Shown here one piece after another: positions 7,118 through 15,589 of a DNA stretch of 64,000 nucleotides. The notes beneath the pieces were generated by a model. The model saw only the letters and a list, made by a program, of their open reading frames with translations. It had not been told where the DNA came from and did not search any database. Source of the DNA: Heyndrickxia acidicola (lineage in GTDB: Bacteria; Bacillota; Bacilli; Bacillales; Bacillaceae_C); assembly GCF_001636425.1 (NCBI RefSeq), contig NZ_KV440953.1:1-64000 (forward strand). The letters run 5' to 3'. Each line of letters starts with the position of its first letter. The first letter of the stretch is position 1. The position numbers and the translations under genes were made by a program.

Positions 7118-9295
7118 TTAATAATGCATGTTTTGCGGACGAGCGGAAAACGGCCATACAATTTCCAATTGGTCACCCTCTGAAATTTCTTCGTTAAAAG
7201 ATGTCCGTTCTTTATTTTTGAGAAGCAAAAATTTCCCCTGCCCATTTTGGGGCATCTCAATTTCTACATGGCGAAAGATATCCTGGAAAAGAAAGGGTTC
7301 GGATTCTCTTTGCTTTATTTCAATTGCATCACCAGGCACCAGCACATCCGTTTCCCTTAGTCTATTGCCTTTTTTCCATATATCGGCACACGGCTTGAAA
7401 ATAGTAATTTGTTCATTGTTAAAAAATACGGTCAGCTGAGAATATAAATCTACTTTTTTTACTTCAGCAAAATTGGACGCTGTTGGAAGCAGACGCTTGA
7501 CAACCTGTATTTGATCGCCATCCTTAAAAGAGGAAGAGGCTCTTGCTTCTTTACCATTTATCGATAATTTGCTGGAGAAGGAGGGAATAAAGGTATCCTT
7601 GCCATTTACAACTAAACGGAATGTTTTCAATTCATTCAAAAGAGCTTGCAAATTCAGGGATGTAAACAGCTCTTCCAGCGTTTCAGGAAACGATATTTCC
7701 AGCTCATCGTGATCCTCTGCCCATTCATTCTCTGCAGCATCTCTTCCGTTTTTTAAAATCCTCATACGAACGGTGTATTCCCTGTCGTTAATAGTGACTT
7801 TCTTACAGGGGATATCATCCAGGAGATCCTTTATCTTTATTTGCGCCGGATTCCCATCCGCTCCTTTTATAGCAGTTATCCAATCACCATTTTCAATCCT
7901 TTCATCCAATTGGCATTCTACATTGTTCCTGAGGACTTTACCCCGCAAGCCGTGTTCGCCTGGAATGGTGATGGTTTGGCCGTTTAACGAAATTATGGAT
8001 GCCATTCCAGGTTTGCCATGAAGTGAATTGATTTTTAAGCCCGAGGCCAACAGGCAGTCACCGACGGTTAATTGCTTTATATCAAAAAGTCGTATAGGCT
8101 GTTCGTTTACATAGGCTGTAACATAATGCACAGGGGTTTGTTTGCTGGCAATGGCAATTCCGATTGGCGTAACAAATTCAGGGCTTTCAGGAATATTTTC
8201 TGAAAGTGTTAATTGCTGTATGGCATCAGTCCCGCGAATCGCCACTCGATTTGCAGGCAATCCAAGCATCTCTGCAATTTTTTCCGAAATGCCCGGTGTC
8301 AGGCTGCCACCGCCAACTAGCATAACTGCCTGCGGGGAAGATTTGTTGTTCAGAAATAAAATTTCTTTTGCAATCTCATCAGCAAGACGGTCAATAGAAG
8401 GGGTAATGCCCTTGATGACATCCTCTGTGTTACATTCATTTTCATATCCCAAGATATCTGTAATTCTCAAGGAGCTTTTCGTTAGCAGTTCTCTCTTGGC
8501 TTGTTCCGCGTGTGGAAAATCGAGGAGAAGATAATCGCTAATGGCTTCTGTAATCTCGTCTCCTGCCAAAGGCACCATTCCATATGCAGCAATTGTGCCT
8601 TTACTTGTGAGGGCAATATCTGAGGTGCCCGCACCGATGTCCACCAATGCTACGTTCAAGCGGCGCATAGACGCAGGAATTAAGACATTAATAGCGGCAA
8701 TCGGTTCCAGCGTTAAGGCATCCATTTCTAAATTTGCCCTTGTCAGTGCTGAAATCAGGGACTCTACTACTACCCTGGGCAGGAAGGTTGCGATAATTTC
8801 AACTGAAGCTTCCTCGCCTTTCTGATCGATTAAACTTCCGATTACTTCACCATCGAGGCGATATTGGAAAACAGAGTACCCGACACAATAATAATATTTG
8901 CTTTTCTCAACAGGAAATTTCTCAGCTGCAATGGCTTGTGCTTCCTGAATCGCACTCAATTCCAGATGGAGGATGTCCTCCTTCGTCATCATGGGTTTTC
9001 CGTTTATAGGAATGCTCACCTGCGCTTTTTCTGTTTTTAAGGAACGTCCTGCAGCTGCCACACAAACAGAACGAAGAGGGCCATGCTTCTCCTCTAATAT
9101 ATTTTTTACTTCCCTGATCACTTTTGAAACGGCCACGACATCATGGATCTGTCCATCGAGCATTGCCCGTTCTTTATGCTCCCGTACGACCAGGTCCCTT
9201 ACAAGATACTCCTTTTGGTTTGCTTCCTCCAGAATAATTCCCACAACTGATCGCGTACCAATGTCTAAGGCAAAAATATTCTGTTTTTTATTCAA
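7118..9295 (-). CDS. FtsA/PilM-like actin-family ATPase with a long C-terminal extension
   Basis: 725 aa. The N-terminal ~370 residues are an FtsA-type actin fold: phosphate-1 motif FALDIGTRSVVG (about 8-19), an SHS2-like insert, phosphate-2 NVALVDIGAGTSDIAL, and adenosine motif VMLVGGGSLTPGISEKIAE. The remaining ~350 residues are not in cell-division FtsA. They look like serial beta-rich modules, each closing with a GD-x-I element (GDWITAI, GDQIQVV, GDAIEIK, GDQLEIV), possibly beta-grasp/SLBB-like. I find no C-terminal FtsA membrane helix. A TTG at 9295 lies 6 nt from AGAAGGTG. The GTG at 9304 overlaps that site, so TTG is preferred. It sits alone between ytxH and aroA, convergent with ytxGH. 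Function unknown: a divergent division or surface-assembly ATPase is inferred. Confidence 0.75.
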   Translation of the reverse strand: MNKKQNIFALDIGTRSVVGIILEEANQKEYLVRDLVVREHKERAMLDGQIHDVVAVSKVIREVKNILEEKHGPLRSVCVAAAGRSLKTEKAQVSIPINGKPMMTKEDILHLELSAIQEAQAIAAEKFPVEKSKYYYCVGYSVFQYRLDGEVIGSLIDQKGEEASVEIIATFLPRVVVESLISALTRANLEMDALTLEPIAAINVLIPASMRRLNVALVDIGAGTSDIALTSKGTIAAYGMVPLAGDEITEAISDYLLLDFPHAEQAKRELLTKSSLRITDILGYENECNTEDVIKGITPSIDRLADEIAKEILFLNNKSSPQAVMLVGGGSLTPGISEKIAEMLGLPANRVAIRGTDAIQQLTLSENIPESPEFVTPIGIAIASKQTPVHYVTAYVNEQPIRLFDIKQLTVGDCLLASGLKINSLHGKPGMASIISLNGQTITIPGEHGLRGKVLRNNVECQLDERIENGDWITAIKGADGNPAQIKIKDLLDDIPCKKVTINDREYTVRMRILKNGRDAAENEWAEDHDELEISFPETLEELFTSLNLQALLNELKTFRLVVNGKDTFIPSFSSKLSINGKEARASSSFKDGDQIQVVKRLLPTASNFAEVKKVDLYSQLTVFFNNEQITIFKPCADIWKKGNRLRETDVLVPGDAIEIKQRESEPFLFQDIFRHVEIEMPQNGQGKFLLLKNKERTSFNEEISEGDQLEIVWPFSARPQNMHY

Positions 9296-9368
9296 TTGAT
9301 ACACCTTCTTTGCTCATTGTCATGTTTGCTTTAATACATAAAAGCGTTTAATTGATAAAGTTTTCTCC

Positions 9369-9397
9369 GTGACATTTTTAAAACAATGCATTATAAT
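9369..9397 (+). promoter_or_regulatory. SigA promoter upstream of aroA
   Basis: GTGACA-N17-TATAAT (5/6 and 6/6). It is about 300 nt before aroA, with an R4 element between promoter and gene. Confidence 0.65.
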
Positions 9398-9418
9398 TAG
9401 GCCTATTATTAAAAATAT

Positions 9419-9526
9419 GGCTCTGTTAAATTTCTATGTTGATAAGTGCTCGTTTTTTATTTCATTTATGTGAAACAGCCGTTTTACACAAACGACCTAA
9501 AAACACCAGATTGCTTTAGCAAAGCC
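9419..9526. repeat. R4 MITE-like element
   Basis: 108 bp with ends GGCTCTGTTAAA and GCTTTAGCAAAGCC, and the R4 internal motif TTTTATTTCATTTATGTGAAAC. It lies in the aroA leader. Confidence 0.65.
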
Positions 9527-9699
9527 AATATATAAAAATATAGCTAACTGAAAAGGGATATTAGCAAAAAATCTGTTTCTTGCAGACTGTCTGTGAATCC
9601 AGCTAGAATGGGATCTTACTAAAATGTATCACAATGGCAGGGCAAAATAAAACGCCGCTTTAACAAAAAATTCCGTGTTCAAAGAAAGGATGTTTCGTT

Positions 9700-10776
9700 G
9701 TGGGAAATCAAGGACTTGAGCAATTACGCAAAGAGGTAGAAGCTATTAACCTGAAAATGATTGACTTAATAAATGAAAGAGGCCAGTTGGTCCAAGAGAT
9801 TGGAAGGGTAAAAGAAACACAGGGGATTAACAAATACGATCCTGTACGTGAGCGTGAAATGCTGAATATCATCAAGGAGTATAACGAAGGTCCTTTTGAT
9901 AACTCGACCATTGAACATTTATTTAAGGAGATTTTTAAAGCTGCGTTGGAACTGCAACAGGATGACCATCGCAAGGCATTGCTTGTTTCCCGTAAGAAAA
10001 AGCCTGAGAACACAATCATTGAAATTAAAGGGGAGCAACTAGGCGACGGTAAAGCCCATTTTGTTTTCGGTCCATGCTCCGTTGAATCATACGACCAGGT
10101 GGCAGAGGTAGCAAGAGCCGTTAAAGGCAAGGGACTTAATCTGCTTCGCGGAGGCGCCTATAAACCGAGGACTTCCCCGTATGACTTCCAAGGCCTTGGA
10201 TTGGAAGGGCTAAAGATATTAAAGCAAATTGCTGTTGAATTTGATTTAGCTGTCATTAGTGAAATTGTGACACCTGCTGATATTGAAAAAGCAGTAGATT
10301 ATATTGATGTAATCCAGATCGGCGCCCGTAATATGCAGAACTTTGAATTATTAAAAGCAGCTGGCGCCATTCAAAAACCGGTCTTGCTTAAAAGAGGCTT
10401 AGCTGCAACCATTGAGGAATTCATTAACGCGGCAGAATATATTATGTCACAAGGGAATGGGCAGATTATTCTATGTGAACGCGGTATCCGGACATATGAA
10501 AGAGCGACACGGAATACCCTTGATATTACGGCTGTTCCAATTTTAAAACAGGAAACGCACCTGCCTGTATTTGTGGATGTGACCCATTCTACTGGAAGGC
10601 GTGATCTTCTCCTTCCTGCTGCCAAGGCTGCTCTCGCTATTGGAGCAGATGGAGTAATGGCAGAAGTCCACCCGGATCCTGCAGTGGCTCTTTCTGATTC
10701 AGCACAGCAAATGAACTTAAAGCAGTTTGACCAATTTTATGAAGAGTTGAGTGCTATGCAGGGGATTCGCCTGTAA
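9700..10776 (+). CDS. aroA: Bifunctional chorismate mutase / 3-deoxy-7-phosphoheptulonate synthase
   Basis: Committed step of the shikimate pathway: PEP plus erythrose-4-phosphate give DAHP. Residues 1-90 are an AroQ-type chorismate mutase ([19 protein letters not shown]...YDPVREREM), which in this class acts as the chorismate/prephenate sensor. Residues about 110-358 are the KDSA/AroG-type barrel, with [28 protein letters not shown] and [20 protein letters not shown]. 358 aa is the size of B. subtilis AroA(G). GTG start with GAAAGGA upstream. Monocistronic: strong promoter upstream, terminator downstream; ccpA follows as in B. subtilis. Confidence 0.95.
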   Translation: MGNQGLEQLRKEVEAINLKMIDLINERGQLVQEIGRVKETQGINKYDPVREREMLNIIKEYNEGPFDNSTIEHLFKEIFKAALELQQDDHRKALLVSRKKKPENTIIEIKGEQLGDGKAHFVFGPCSVESYDQVAEVARAVKGKGLNLLRGGAYKPRTSPYDFQGLGLEGLKILKQIAVEFDLAVISEIVTPADIEKAVDYIDVIQIGARNMQNFELLKAAGAIQKPVLLKRGLAATIEEFINAAEYIMSQGNGQIILCERGIRTYERATRNTLDITAVPILKQETHLPVFVDVTHSTGRRDLLLPAAKAALAIGADGVMAEVHPDPAVALSDSAQQMNLKQFDQFYEELSAMQGIRL

Positions 10777-10857
10777 ATTCAGCTGTTTAGAATTATCATT
10801 TTGAGTAAGGGTTAAGTAGTGAAAGCTAACCAGCTTATAGAGAAGAGAATGTTACAG

Positions 10858-10898
10858 GCATAGCTTCCGGTTTTATATCGGTTAGCTATGCTTCTTTT
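10858..10898 (+). terminator. Terminator of aroA
   Basis: Arms GCATAGCT/AGCTATGC with further inner pairing, then TTCTTTTTG. Confidence 0.8.
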
Positions 10899-10961
10899 TG
10901 TGTTTCTTCTTTTATAAGGGAATTGATAATAGGGAGATAGGGAAGAATAAAAAATAGTATT

Positions 10962-11165
10962 CACATAGAACAACTAGTTTAGTACAAGGACTTAGTTGTT
11001 TTTTAGCTCATTTGTGTGAAACGGTAGATTCACACGCCTTTCAGCAAAAGCTGAAAGGTTACAGGAAAGAAAGGAATCAAAAGCAAACAAGTTTGCTTTT
11101 GATTCCTTTCTTTCCTGTAAAATAAGCTAAAATACGAGCAAGTATCCATTTTGAAACTTAAAAAA
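10962..11165. repeat. R4 MITE-like element, long form
   Basis: Contains TTTTTTAGCTCATTTGTGTGAAAC at the left, matching AAAATAAGCTAAAA at the right. Between these are a small hairpin CTTTCAGC..GCTGAAAG and the 30-bp palindrome listed next. Same layout as the copy at 31501. End points are approximate. It fills most of the aroA-ccpA gap; I see nothing else coding there. Confidence 0.65.
11059..11120. repeat. Perfect 30-bp inverted repeat, 2-nt spacer
   Basis: Left arm 11059-11088, right arm 11091-11120, spacer AA. Arms start TTACAGGAAAG and end AGCAAAC. No T-tract. It would be a 30-bp RNA hairpin or a DNA cruciform. Confidence 0.95.
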
Positions 11166-11491
11166 GTAATCCTTTTTATAAAATTGAATCTTGCTTTTAA
11201 CTCTAAACAAGAGGTAAAATTATATGTTAGGATCACATTTGATAAATGCTTGCCGGGTTGAAGGATGTAATGCACAGCCCTATAGAAAAGCAGCCCTTCG
11301 GAATATAATTCTTAAATTTTTATCTATATTGCAGGATATTTTAGTCTTTTGTTGGAATATGCTATAATTTAATAATTGTTATTGGTTAAACTTTAACTAA
11401 CAGCTAAATTTTACACAATGCTGCTTATAAATCACATAAATGATCTGAATGAGCGAAAGTATATGTTGAAAAATGGAGAGTGATAAGTAAG

Positions 11492-12490
11492 ATGAACATT
11501 ACAATATATGACGTAGCACGGGAAGCCAATGTTTCAATGGCAACTGTATCCCGCGTAGTCAATGGAAACCCGAATGTTAAACCTGCAACACGAAAAAAAG
11601 TAAATGAAGTAATTGACAGGCTGGGTTATCGCCCAAATGCGGTTGCGCGTGGTCTTGCAAGTAAAAAAACCACTACTGTCGGTGTTATTATTCCTGATAT
11701 TTCAAACATTTTCTTTGCAGAGCTGGCAAGGGGAATTGAAGATATCGCTACAATGTATAAATACAATATCATTTTAAGCAATTCAGATCAAAACAAAGAA
11801 AAAGAACTGCATTTATTGAACACCATGCTTGGCAAGCAGGTTGACGGCATTGTCTTTATGGGCGGCCATATTACGGACGAGCATATTACTGAATTCGAAC
11901 GTTCACCTGTACCGATTGTACTGGCAGGATCTGTAGAACCAAGCGGCAAAATTCCATCTGTCAATATTGATTATCGCAAGGCTACTTACGATGCCACTGA
12001 AATGTTTATTTCAAAGGGACATAAAGAGATTGCCTTTGTTGTCGGACCTCTTCATGATCCAATAAACCATGATCAAAAGTTATCTGGATATAAAGAAGCA
12101 TTGGAAAAAGCAGGTGTTTCCTATAATGAAGATCTTGTATATGAAGGTGACTATACATACGATTCAGGAATCGAAGCGTGGGAAAAATTGCGTGACCTGC
12201 CTAATAAACCTACTGCTATTGTGGTAGGAAACGATGAGATGGCCCTTGGTGTTGTCCATGGAGCTCAGGATGATGGGGTAAACATTCCGAATGAGCTTGA
12301 AGTCATTACGTCTGATAACACTCGTTTAGCTCTTATGGTTCGTCCACAGCTGACATCCGTTGTCCAGCCATTGTACGATATTGGTGCTGTCTCTATGCGT
12401 CTTTTGACAAAGTTTATGAACAAAGAAGAAGTTGCTGAAACTACGGTTATTCTGCCACACCGCATTGAAGAACGGCGTTCAACAAAATAA
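11492..12490 (+). CDS. ccpA: Catabolite control protein A (LacI family)
   Basis: Global carbon regulator that binds cre sites with HPr(Ser-P). 332 aa. The N-terminal LacI helix-turn-helix runs from [20 protein letters not shown], followed by the hinge [16 protein letters not shown]. The periplasmic-binding-protein core includes [24 protein letters not shown], a CcpA hallmark. Start taken at ATG 11492 (GGAGAG upstream) because it matches the family N-terminus; a GTG at 11480 is an alternative. Odd point: the usual IGFDN segment reads VITSDNTR. Terminator follows. Targets in this window are probably acuA/acsA, pfkA and perhaps ackA. Confidence 0.96.
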   Translation: MNITIYDVAREANVSMATVSRVVNGNPNVKPATRKKVNEVIDRLGYRPNAVARGLASKKTTTVGVIIPDISNIFFAELARGIEDIATMYKYNIILSNSDQNKEKELHLLNTMLGKQVDGIVFMGGHITDEHITEFERSPVPIVLAGSVEPSGKIPSVNIDYRKATYDATEMFISKGHKEIAFVVGPLHDPINHDQKLSGYKEALEKAGVSYNEDLVYEGDYTYDSGIEAWEKLRDLPNKPTAIVVGNDEMALGVVHGAQDDGVNIPNELEVITSDNTRLALMVRPQLTSVVQPLYDIGAVSMRLLTKFMNKEEVAETTVILPHRIEERRSTK

Positions 12491-12533
12491 TAGTAAAGGG
12501 AACTCACTATTAGTGGAAAAGAGAGTTCTAAAA

Positions 12534-12570
12534 AAGAGCCCTGCATGATTTCAGCAGGGCTCTTCTTTTA
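12534..12570. terminator. Bidirectional terminator ccpA / acuC
   Basis: Perfect 11-bp stem AAGAGCCCTGC/GCAGGGCTCTT with TTCTTTTA on the plus strand and TTTTTT on the minus strand. Confidence 0.9.
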
Positions 12571-12631
12571 AATAAATTGAAACTTTTCATTAAGGGAATA
12601 AGCAGATGCTTTCTGGTTTTCTTCCATCCCG

Positions 12632-13804
12632 TCAACCATTCTTCTTTATGCCTTGGTTTTGTCTGATAAATTGGATCGTTTTATCTACGGTCTGTCGGTT
12701 CTTTTCTGTTATTTCCGGTTTCCTCGGTATGGGTTTATACATATCTGCCGGATCCTCCCATGAATCGGGAAGAGTATAGGGAGACATTGACTGCCATTTT
12801 TGAATCCATGCTGCAGGCAGATTTTTTGGGCAGCGGCGATCGGTCATTTCCAGCCATATGAGGGACCAGGCTCTTGGAACTACTCTCCAAATATCATAAC
12901 CTCCGCCTCCGATGGCAATCCATTTTCCACCGCAATATTTATGGGCAAGCTCGTGCGCCACTTTTGGTATTTCTTTATAAATGTTCATTGTGGCACAAAG
13001 GTGTGTCAATGGATCGTAATAGTGTGCGTCCGCTCCATTTTGTGTCACGATAATATCTGGTTTAAAAAAAGCAGCCACTTCATGGATAGCAGCTCTGTAG
13101 CTTTCCAGCCACGATTCATCCTCTGTAAATGCATCCAATGGGACATTGAATGAATACCCATATCCTTGGCCGATTCCCCACTCGTTTACATTCCCCGTAC
13201 CTGGAAAAAGATATCTCCCGGTTTCATGAATAGAAAATGTACAAACCTTGTCACAATCATAAAAAGACCATTGCACACCATCTCCGTGATGTGCATCTGT
13301 ATCAATATAAAGCACCCGGGCATTGTATTTTTCCTGAAGATATTTAATGGCTACCGCACTGTCATTATAAATACAAAAGCCTGAAGCTTTTCCTCTAAAA
13401 CCATGATGCAGCCCGCCCCCTAAATGAAGTGCATGGTTTGCCTGGCCTTCCATTACCATATCAACCGCTGTAAGTGTTCCTCCCACTATTAAGGAACTAG
13501 CTTCATGCATATGGGGGAATATGGGAGTGTCCTCGGTTCCAAGTCCATAATTTTCTGCTGTCTCTTCCGGAAGGCTTCCCTGCCCTGCCTTCTTAACTGC
13601 CTGGATAAAATCATAATCGTGATTTAAATACAATTCTTCCTCTGCAGCCGTTCTTGGTTCTATGATTTCATCCTTATTAATTGCGCCCATTTGCTCTAAA
13701 AGATCCAGGGTTAATTTGATCCTCATTTGATTAAAAGGGTGGTCACCCGAAAAACGATATTTTAATAGATCATCCGAATAGATAAAAACAGAATCCTTTT
13801 TCAT
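12632..13804 (-). CDS. acuC: AcuC, acetoin-utilization histone-deacetylase-like protein
   Basis: Zn-dependent class I HDAC-like deacetylase that reactivates acetylated AcsA. 390 aa. Signatures: HALHLGGGLHHGF, the metal site YIDTDAHHGDGVQ (DxH), and IVTQNGADAHYYDPL. The start at ATG 13804 overlaps the acuB stop as ATGA, with GGGGATAT upstream. The in-frame upstream Met at 13831 lies inside acuB. Last gene of acuA-acuB-acuC, ending at the shared terminator with ccpA. Length matches B. subtilis AcuC (387). Firm. Confidence 0.94.
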   Translation of the reverse strand: MKKDSVFIYSDDLLKYRFSGDHPFNQMRIKLTLDLLEQMGAINKDEIIEPRTAAEEELYLNHDYDFIQAVKKAGQGSLPEETAENYGLGTEDTPIFPHMHEASSLIVGGTLTAVDMVMEGQANHALHLGGGLHHGFRGKASGFCIYNDSAVAIKYLQEKYNARVLYIDTDAHHGDGVQWSFYDCDKVCTFSIHETGRYLFPGTGNVNEWGIGQGYGYSFNVPLDAFTEDESWLESYRAAIHEVAAFFKPDIIVTQNGADAHYYDPLTHLCATMNIYKEIPKVAHELAHKYCGGKWIAIGGGGYDIWRVVPRAWSLIWLEMTDRRCPKNLPAAWIQKWQSMSPYTLPDSWEDPADMYKPIPRKPEITEKNRQTVDKTIQFIRQNQGIKKNG

Positions 13805-14448
13805 TCTGATATCCCCGGCATATTGGGCCATAAAACTGTATACCCTTCGTCCTTTAAGTGTTGGATGAGGGTAAGGGGGTTCATCGTATTGACTCTAAAA
13901 ACAAGAATTTTGGAATGAGGATCACTTTTATCCGGATAAACTAGAAGGCTGTGTACATTCACGCGGTGCTTTTGAATAATTCCTGTTATTTCATGCAGTA
14001 TGCCGGAACGATTGGGAACTTTAAGCTCTATTTGCGAACCAGGCTGGTCAGCTCCGGTGATTTTGACCATTGTATGGAGAAGATCAGTGCCAGTTATGAT
14101 TCCGACCAGTTTTTGATTTTCCAGGATTGGCAGGCAGCCAATTTTGTTTTCATAAAAAAGAACCGCTACTTCCTCAACAAAGTCGAGTGGATGACCAGTT
14201 AGTATATTTGTTTTCATTAATTTTCTCAACGGCAGCTCCACGGAAGGATTTTCAGGGGAGTTTAAAAGCGAATTTGATAAAACTCCCTTAATATCTCTTT
14301 CAGTTACGAGCCCCGCCAATTCATCCAGCTCATTAATGAGAGGAATATGGCGGATGGTTTTCTCTTTCATTAAAGCAAGGGCCGCCTGCACTGTATCATC
14401 TGGTTTTAAGGCAGCAACATCTCTTGTCATAATTTCTTCCACGATCAT
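13801..14448 (-). CDS. acuB: AcuB, CBS-ACT domain protein
   Basis: 215 aa. Two N-terminal CBS domains (EIMTRDVAALKPDDTVQ..., then PLRKLMKTNILTGHPLDFVEEV...) bind adenine nucleotides in this family. A C-terminal ACT domain (about 140-210: SQIELKVPNRSGILHEITGII) is a small-molecule sensor fold. Middle gene of the acuABC operon, translationally coupled to acuC by a 4-nt overlap. It is about 100 bp downstream of acuA. The precise role in acetoin/acetate metabolism is not known. Confidence 0.92.
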   Translation of the reverse strand: MIVEEIMTRDVAALKPDDTVQAALALMKEKTIRHIPLINELDELAGLVTERDIKGVLSNSLLNSPENPSVELPLRKLMKTNILTGHPLDFVEEVAVLFYENKIGCLPILENQKLVGIITGTDLLHTMVKITGADQPGSQIELKVPNRSGILHEITGIIQKHRVNVHSLLVYPDKSDPHSKILVFRVNTMNPLTLIQHLKDEGYTVLWPNMPGISE

Positions 14449-14554
14449 CTTGCTTCACTTCCTTTTAAAGAGAGTCAACAATTGGTCTTTGGAGAATCGT
14501 CTAGTAATCTGGGATGCTGTATGTTTAGTTTAAAAAAACACAAATTCGAAAAAA

Positions 14555-15187
14555 CTAATACATAAATCGGTTCATAAATCGTAAACGGTCAAATCTTTCA
14601 ATAGAATCACGGTCAACCTTGCTTCCAAATCGGACCATAAGGCAATTGGCAGGATGTGAGCATATTTCCGGATCATCTGTTGCGAGATATTCAAGACCTC
14701 CCGCATTCATCATTTTCTCCATGATCTTTCGATACTCCCAGACATTCAAGCCTGTGCCTTTCATGTCCCAATGCCAGTAGTATTCTGTTGTAATGGTGAT
14801 ATAATTTTCCATTGCCGGATCCATCATGGACAGCTTCAATAAATTTTTCCCTACCGAATTTCCTCTGAATTTTGGGATGACCTCAATGGCACCTAATTCT
14901 ATTAAATTCTCCATGTTTCCCTGGGACCATCTTTCCAGAGGGTCGGGATAGAGGTATGTGACATATCCTACAATTGTATTCTGTTCTCTCGCTATAATGA
15001 TTCTTCCTTCAAGCAAATCGGCGATTTCGATTAAAGCCTTGTGCTGCTTCTCGGGTGGGCGAAAAGCAACCAATCCCTCGTGAAAATCAAGAGAGGCAAG
15101 CTTGGATGCCGGAACAGGCCCTTCAATCACAATAATACCCTCTGTCGTATCTAACTCCATAGAATGATACGTTTTTGTATGTTCCAT
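14555..15187 (-). CDS. acuA: AcuA, protein acetyltransferase acting on AcsA
   Basis: GNAT-fold acetyltransferase that acetylates the active-site Lys of acetyl-CoA synthetase and switches it off. 210 aa, the same length as the B. subtilis protein. The acetyl-CoA binding motif region is EVIPKFRGNSVGKNLLKLSM (Q/RxxGxG/A-like). Start at ATG 15187 because GGGGGTG precedes it; an upstream Met at 15241 lacks a ribosome site. First gene of acuABC, divergent from acsA, the gene of its substrate. Confidence 0.93.
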   Translation of the reverse strand: MEHTKTYHSMELDTTEGIIVIEGPVPASKLASLDFHEGLVAFRPPEKQHKALIEIADLLEGRIIIAREQNTIVGYVTYLYPDPLERWSQGNMENLIELGAIEVIPKFRGNSVGKNLLKLSMMDPAMENYITITTEYYWHWDMKGTGLNVWEYRKIMEKMMNAGGLEYLATDDPEICSHPANCLMVRFGSKVDRDSIERFDRLRFMNRFMY

Positions 15188-15295
15188 CAATACACCCCCT
15201 TTTCGTTTAAAAAATAGTCTGATCGCCTCGTTATTGGGCAAATATCACCAATGAATTTAGACAACATAATATTATTGGAAAATATTTTTATACCG

Positions 15296-15301
15296 ATTAT
15301 A
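15296..15301 (-). promoter_or_regulatory. -10 element candidate for acuABC
   Basis: TATAAT on the minus strand about 110 nt upstream of acuA. No good -35 at 16-18 nt. A weak, regulator-dependent promoter is possible. Confidence 0.35.
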
Positions 15302-15351
15302 CTGCCTGATGAGAAGTGCAAAAAGGAGAAGAATTCTATCTGGCAACCGTA

Positions 15352-15365
15352 TGTAAACGCTAGAT
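15352..15365. promoter_or_regulatory. cre-like CcpA site between acuA and acsA
   Basis: TGTAAACGCTAGAT: the left half TGTAAACGCT fits the cre consensus TGWAANCGNT, with the terminal CA replaced by AT. The divergent genes on both sides are known CcpA targets in B. subtilis. Confidence 0.5.
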
Positions 15366-15526
15366 GAGAACACTTTCAAACAAGAAGTAACTGCACAAAC
15401 AGCAGGTCTCCAACATGCCCTATAATAGCTGATTTCTTTCTCTTATGCCTACTATCATACTACATCTTTTCAGACTTTTGGCGGAAAAAGAAGCCTATTT
15501 AGGCAAGTGGAAAAAGATTTAAAAAA

Positions 15527-15555
15527 TTGTGAATACGTATATTTTATATTATAAT
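15527..15555 (+). promoter_or_regulatory. SigA promoter of acsA
   Basis: TTGTGA-N17-TATAAT, 35 nt upstream of the acsA start. Confidence 0.7.
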
Positions 15556-15589
15556 AGTTTTGTAAACTCTAACAAAGGGGGACATGAAG

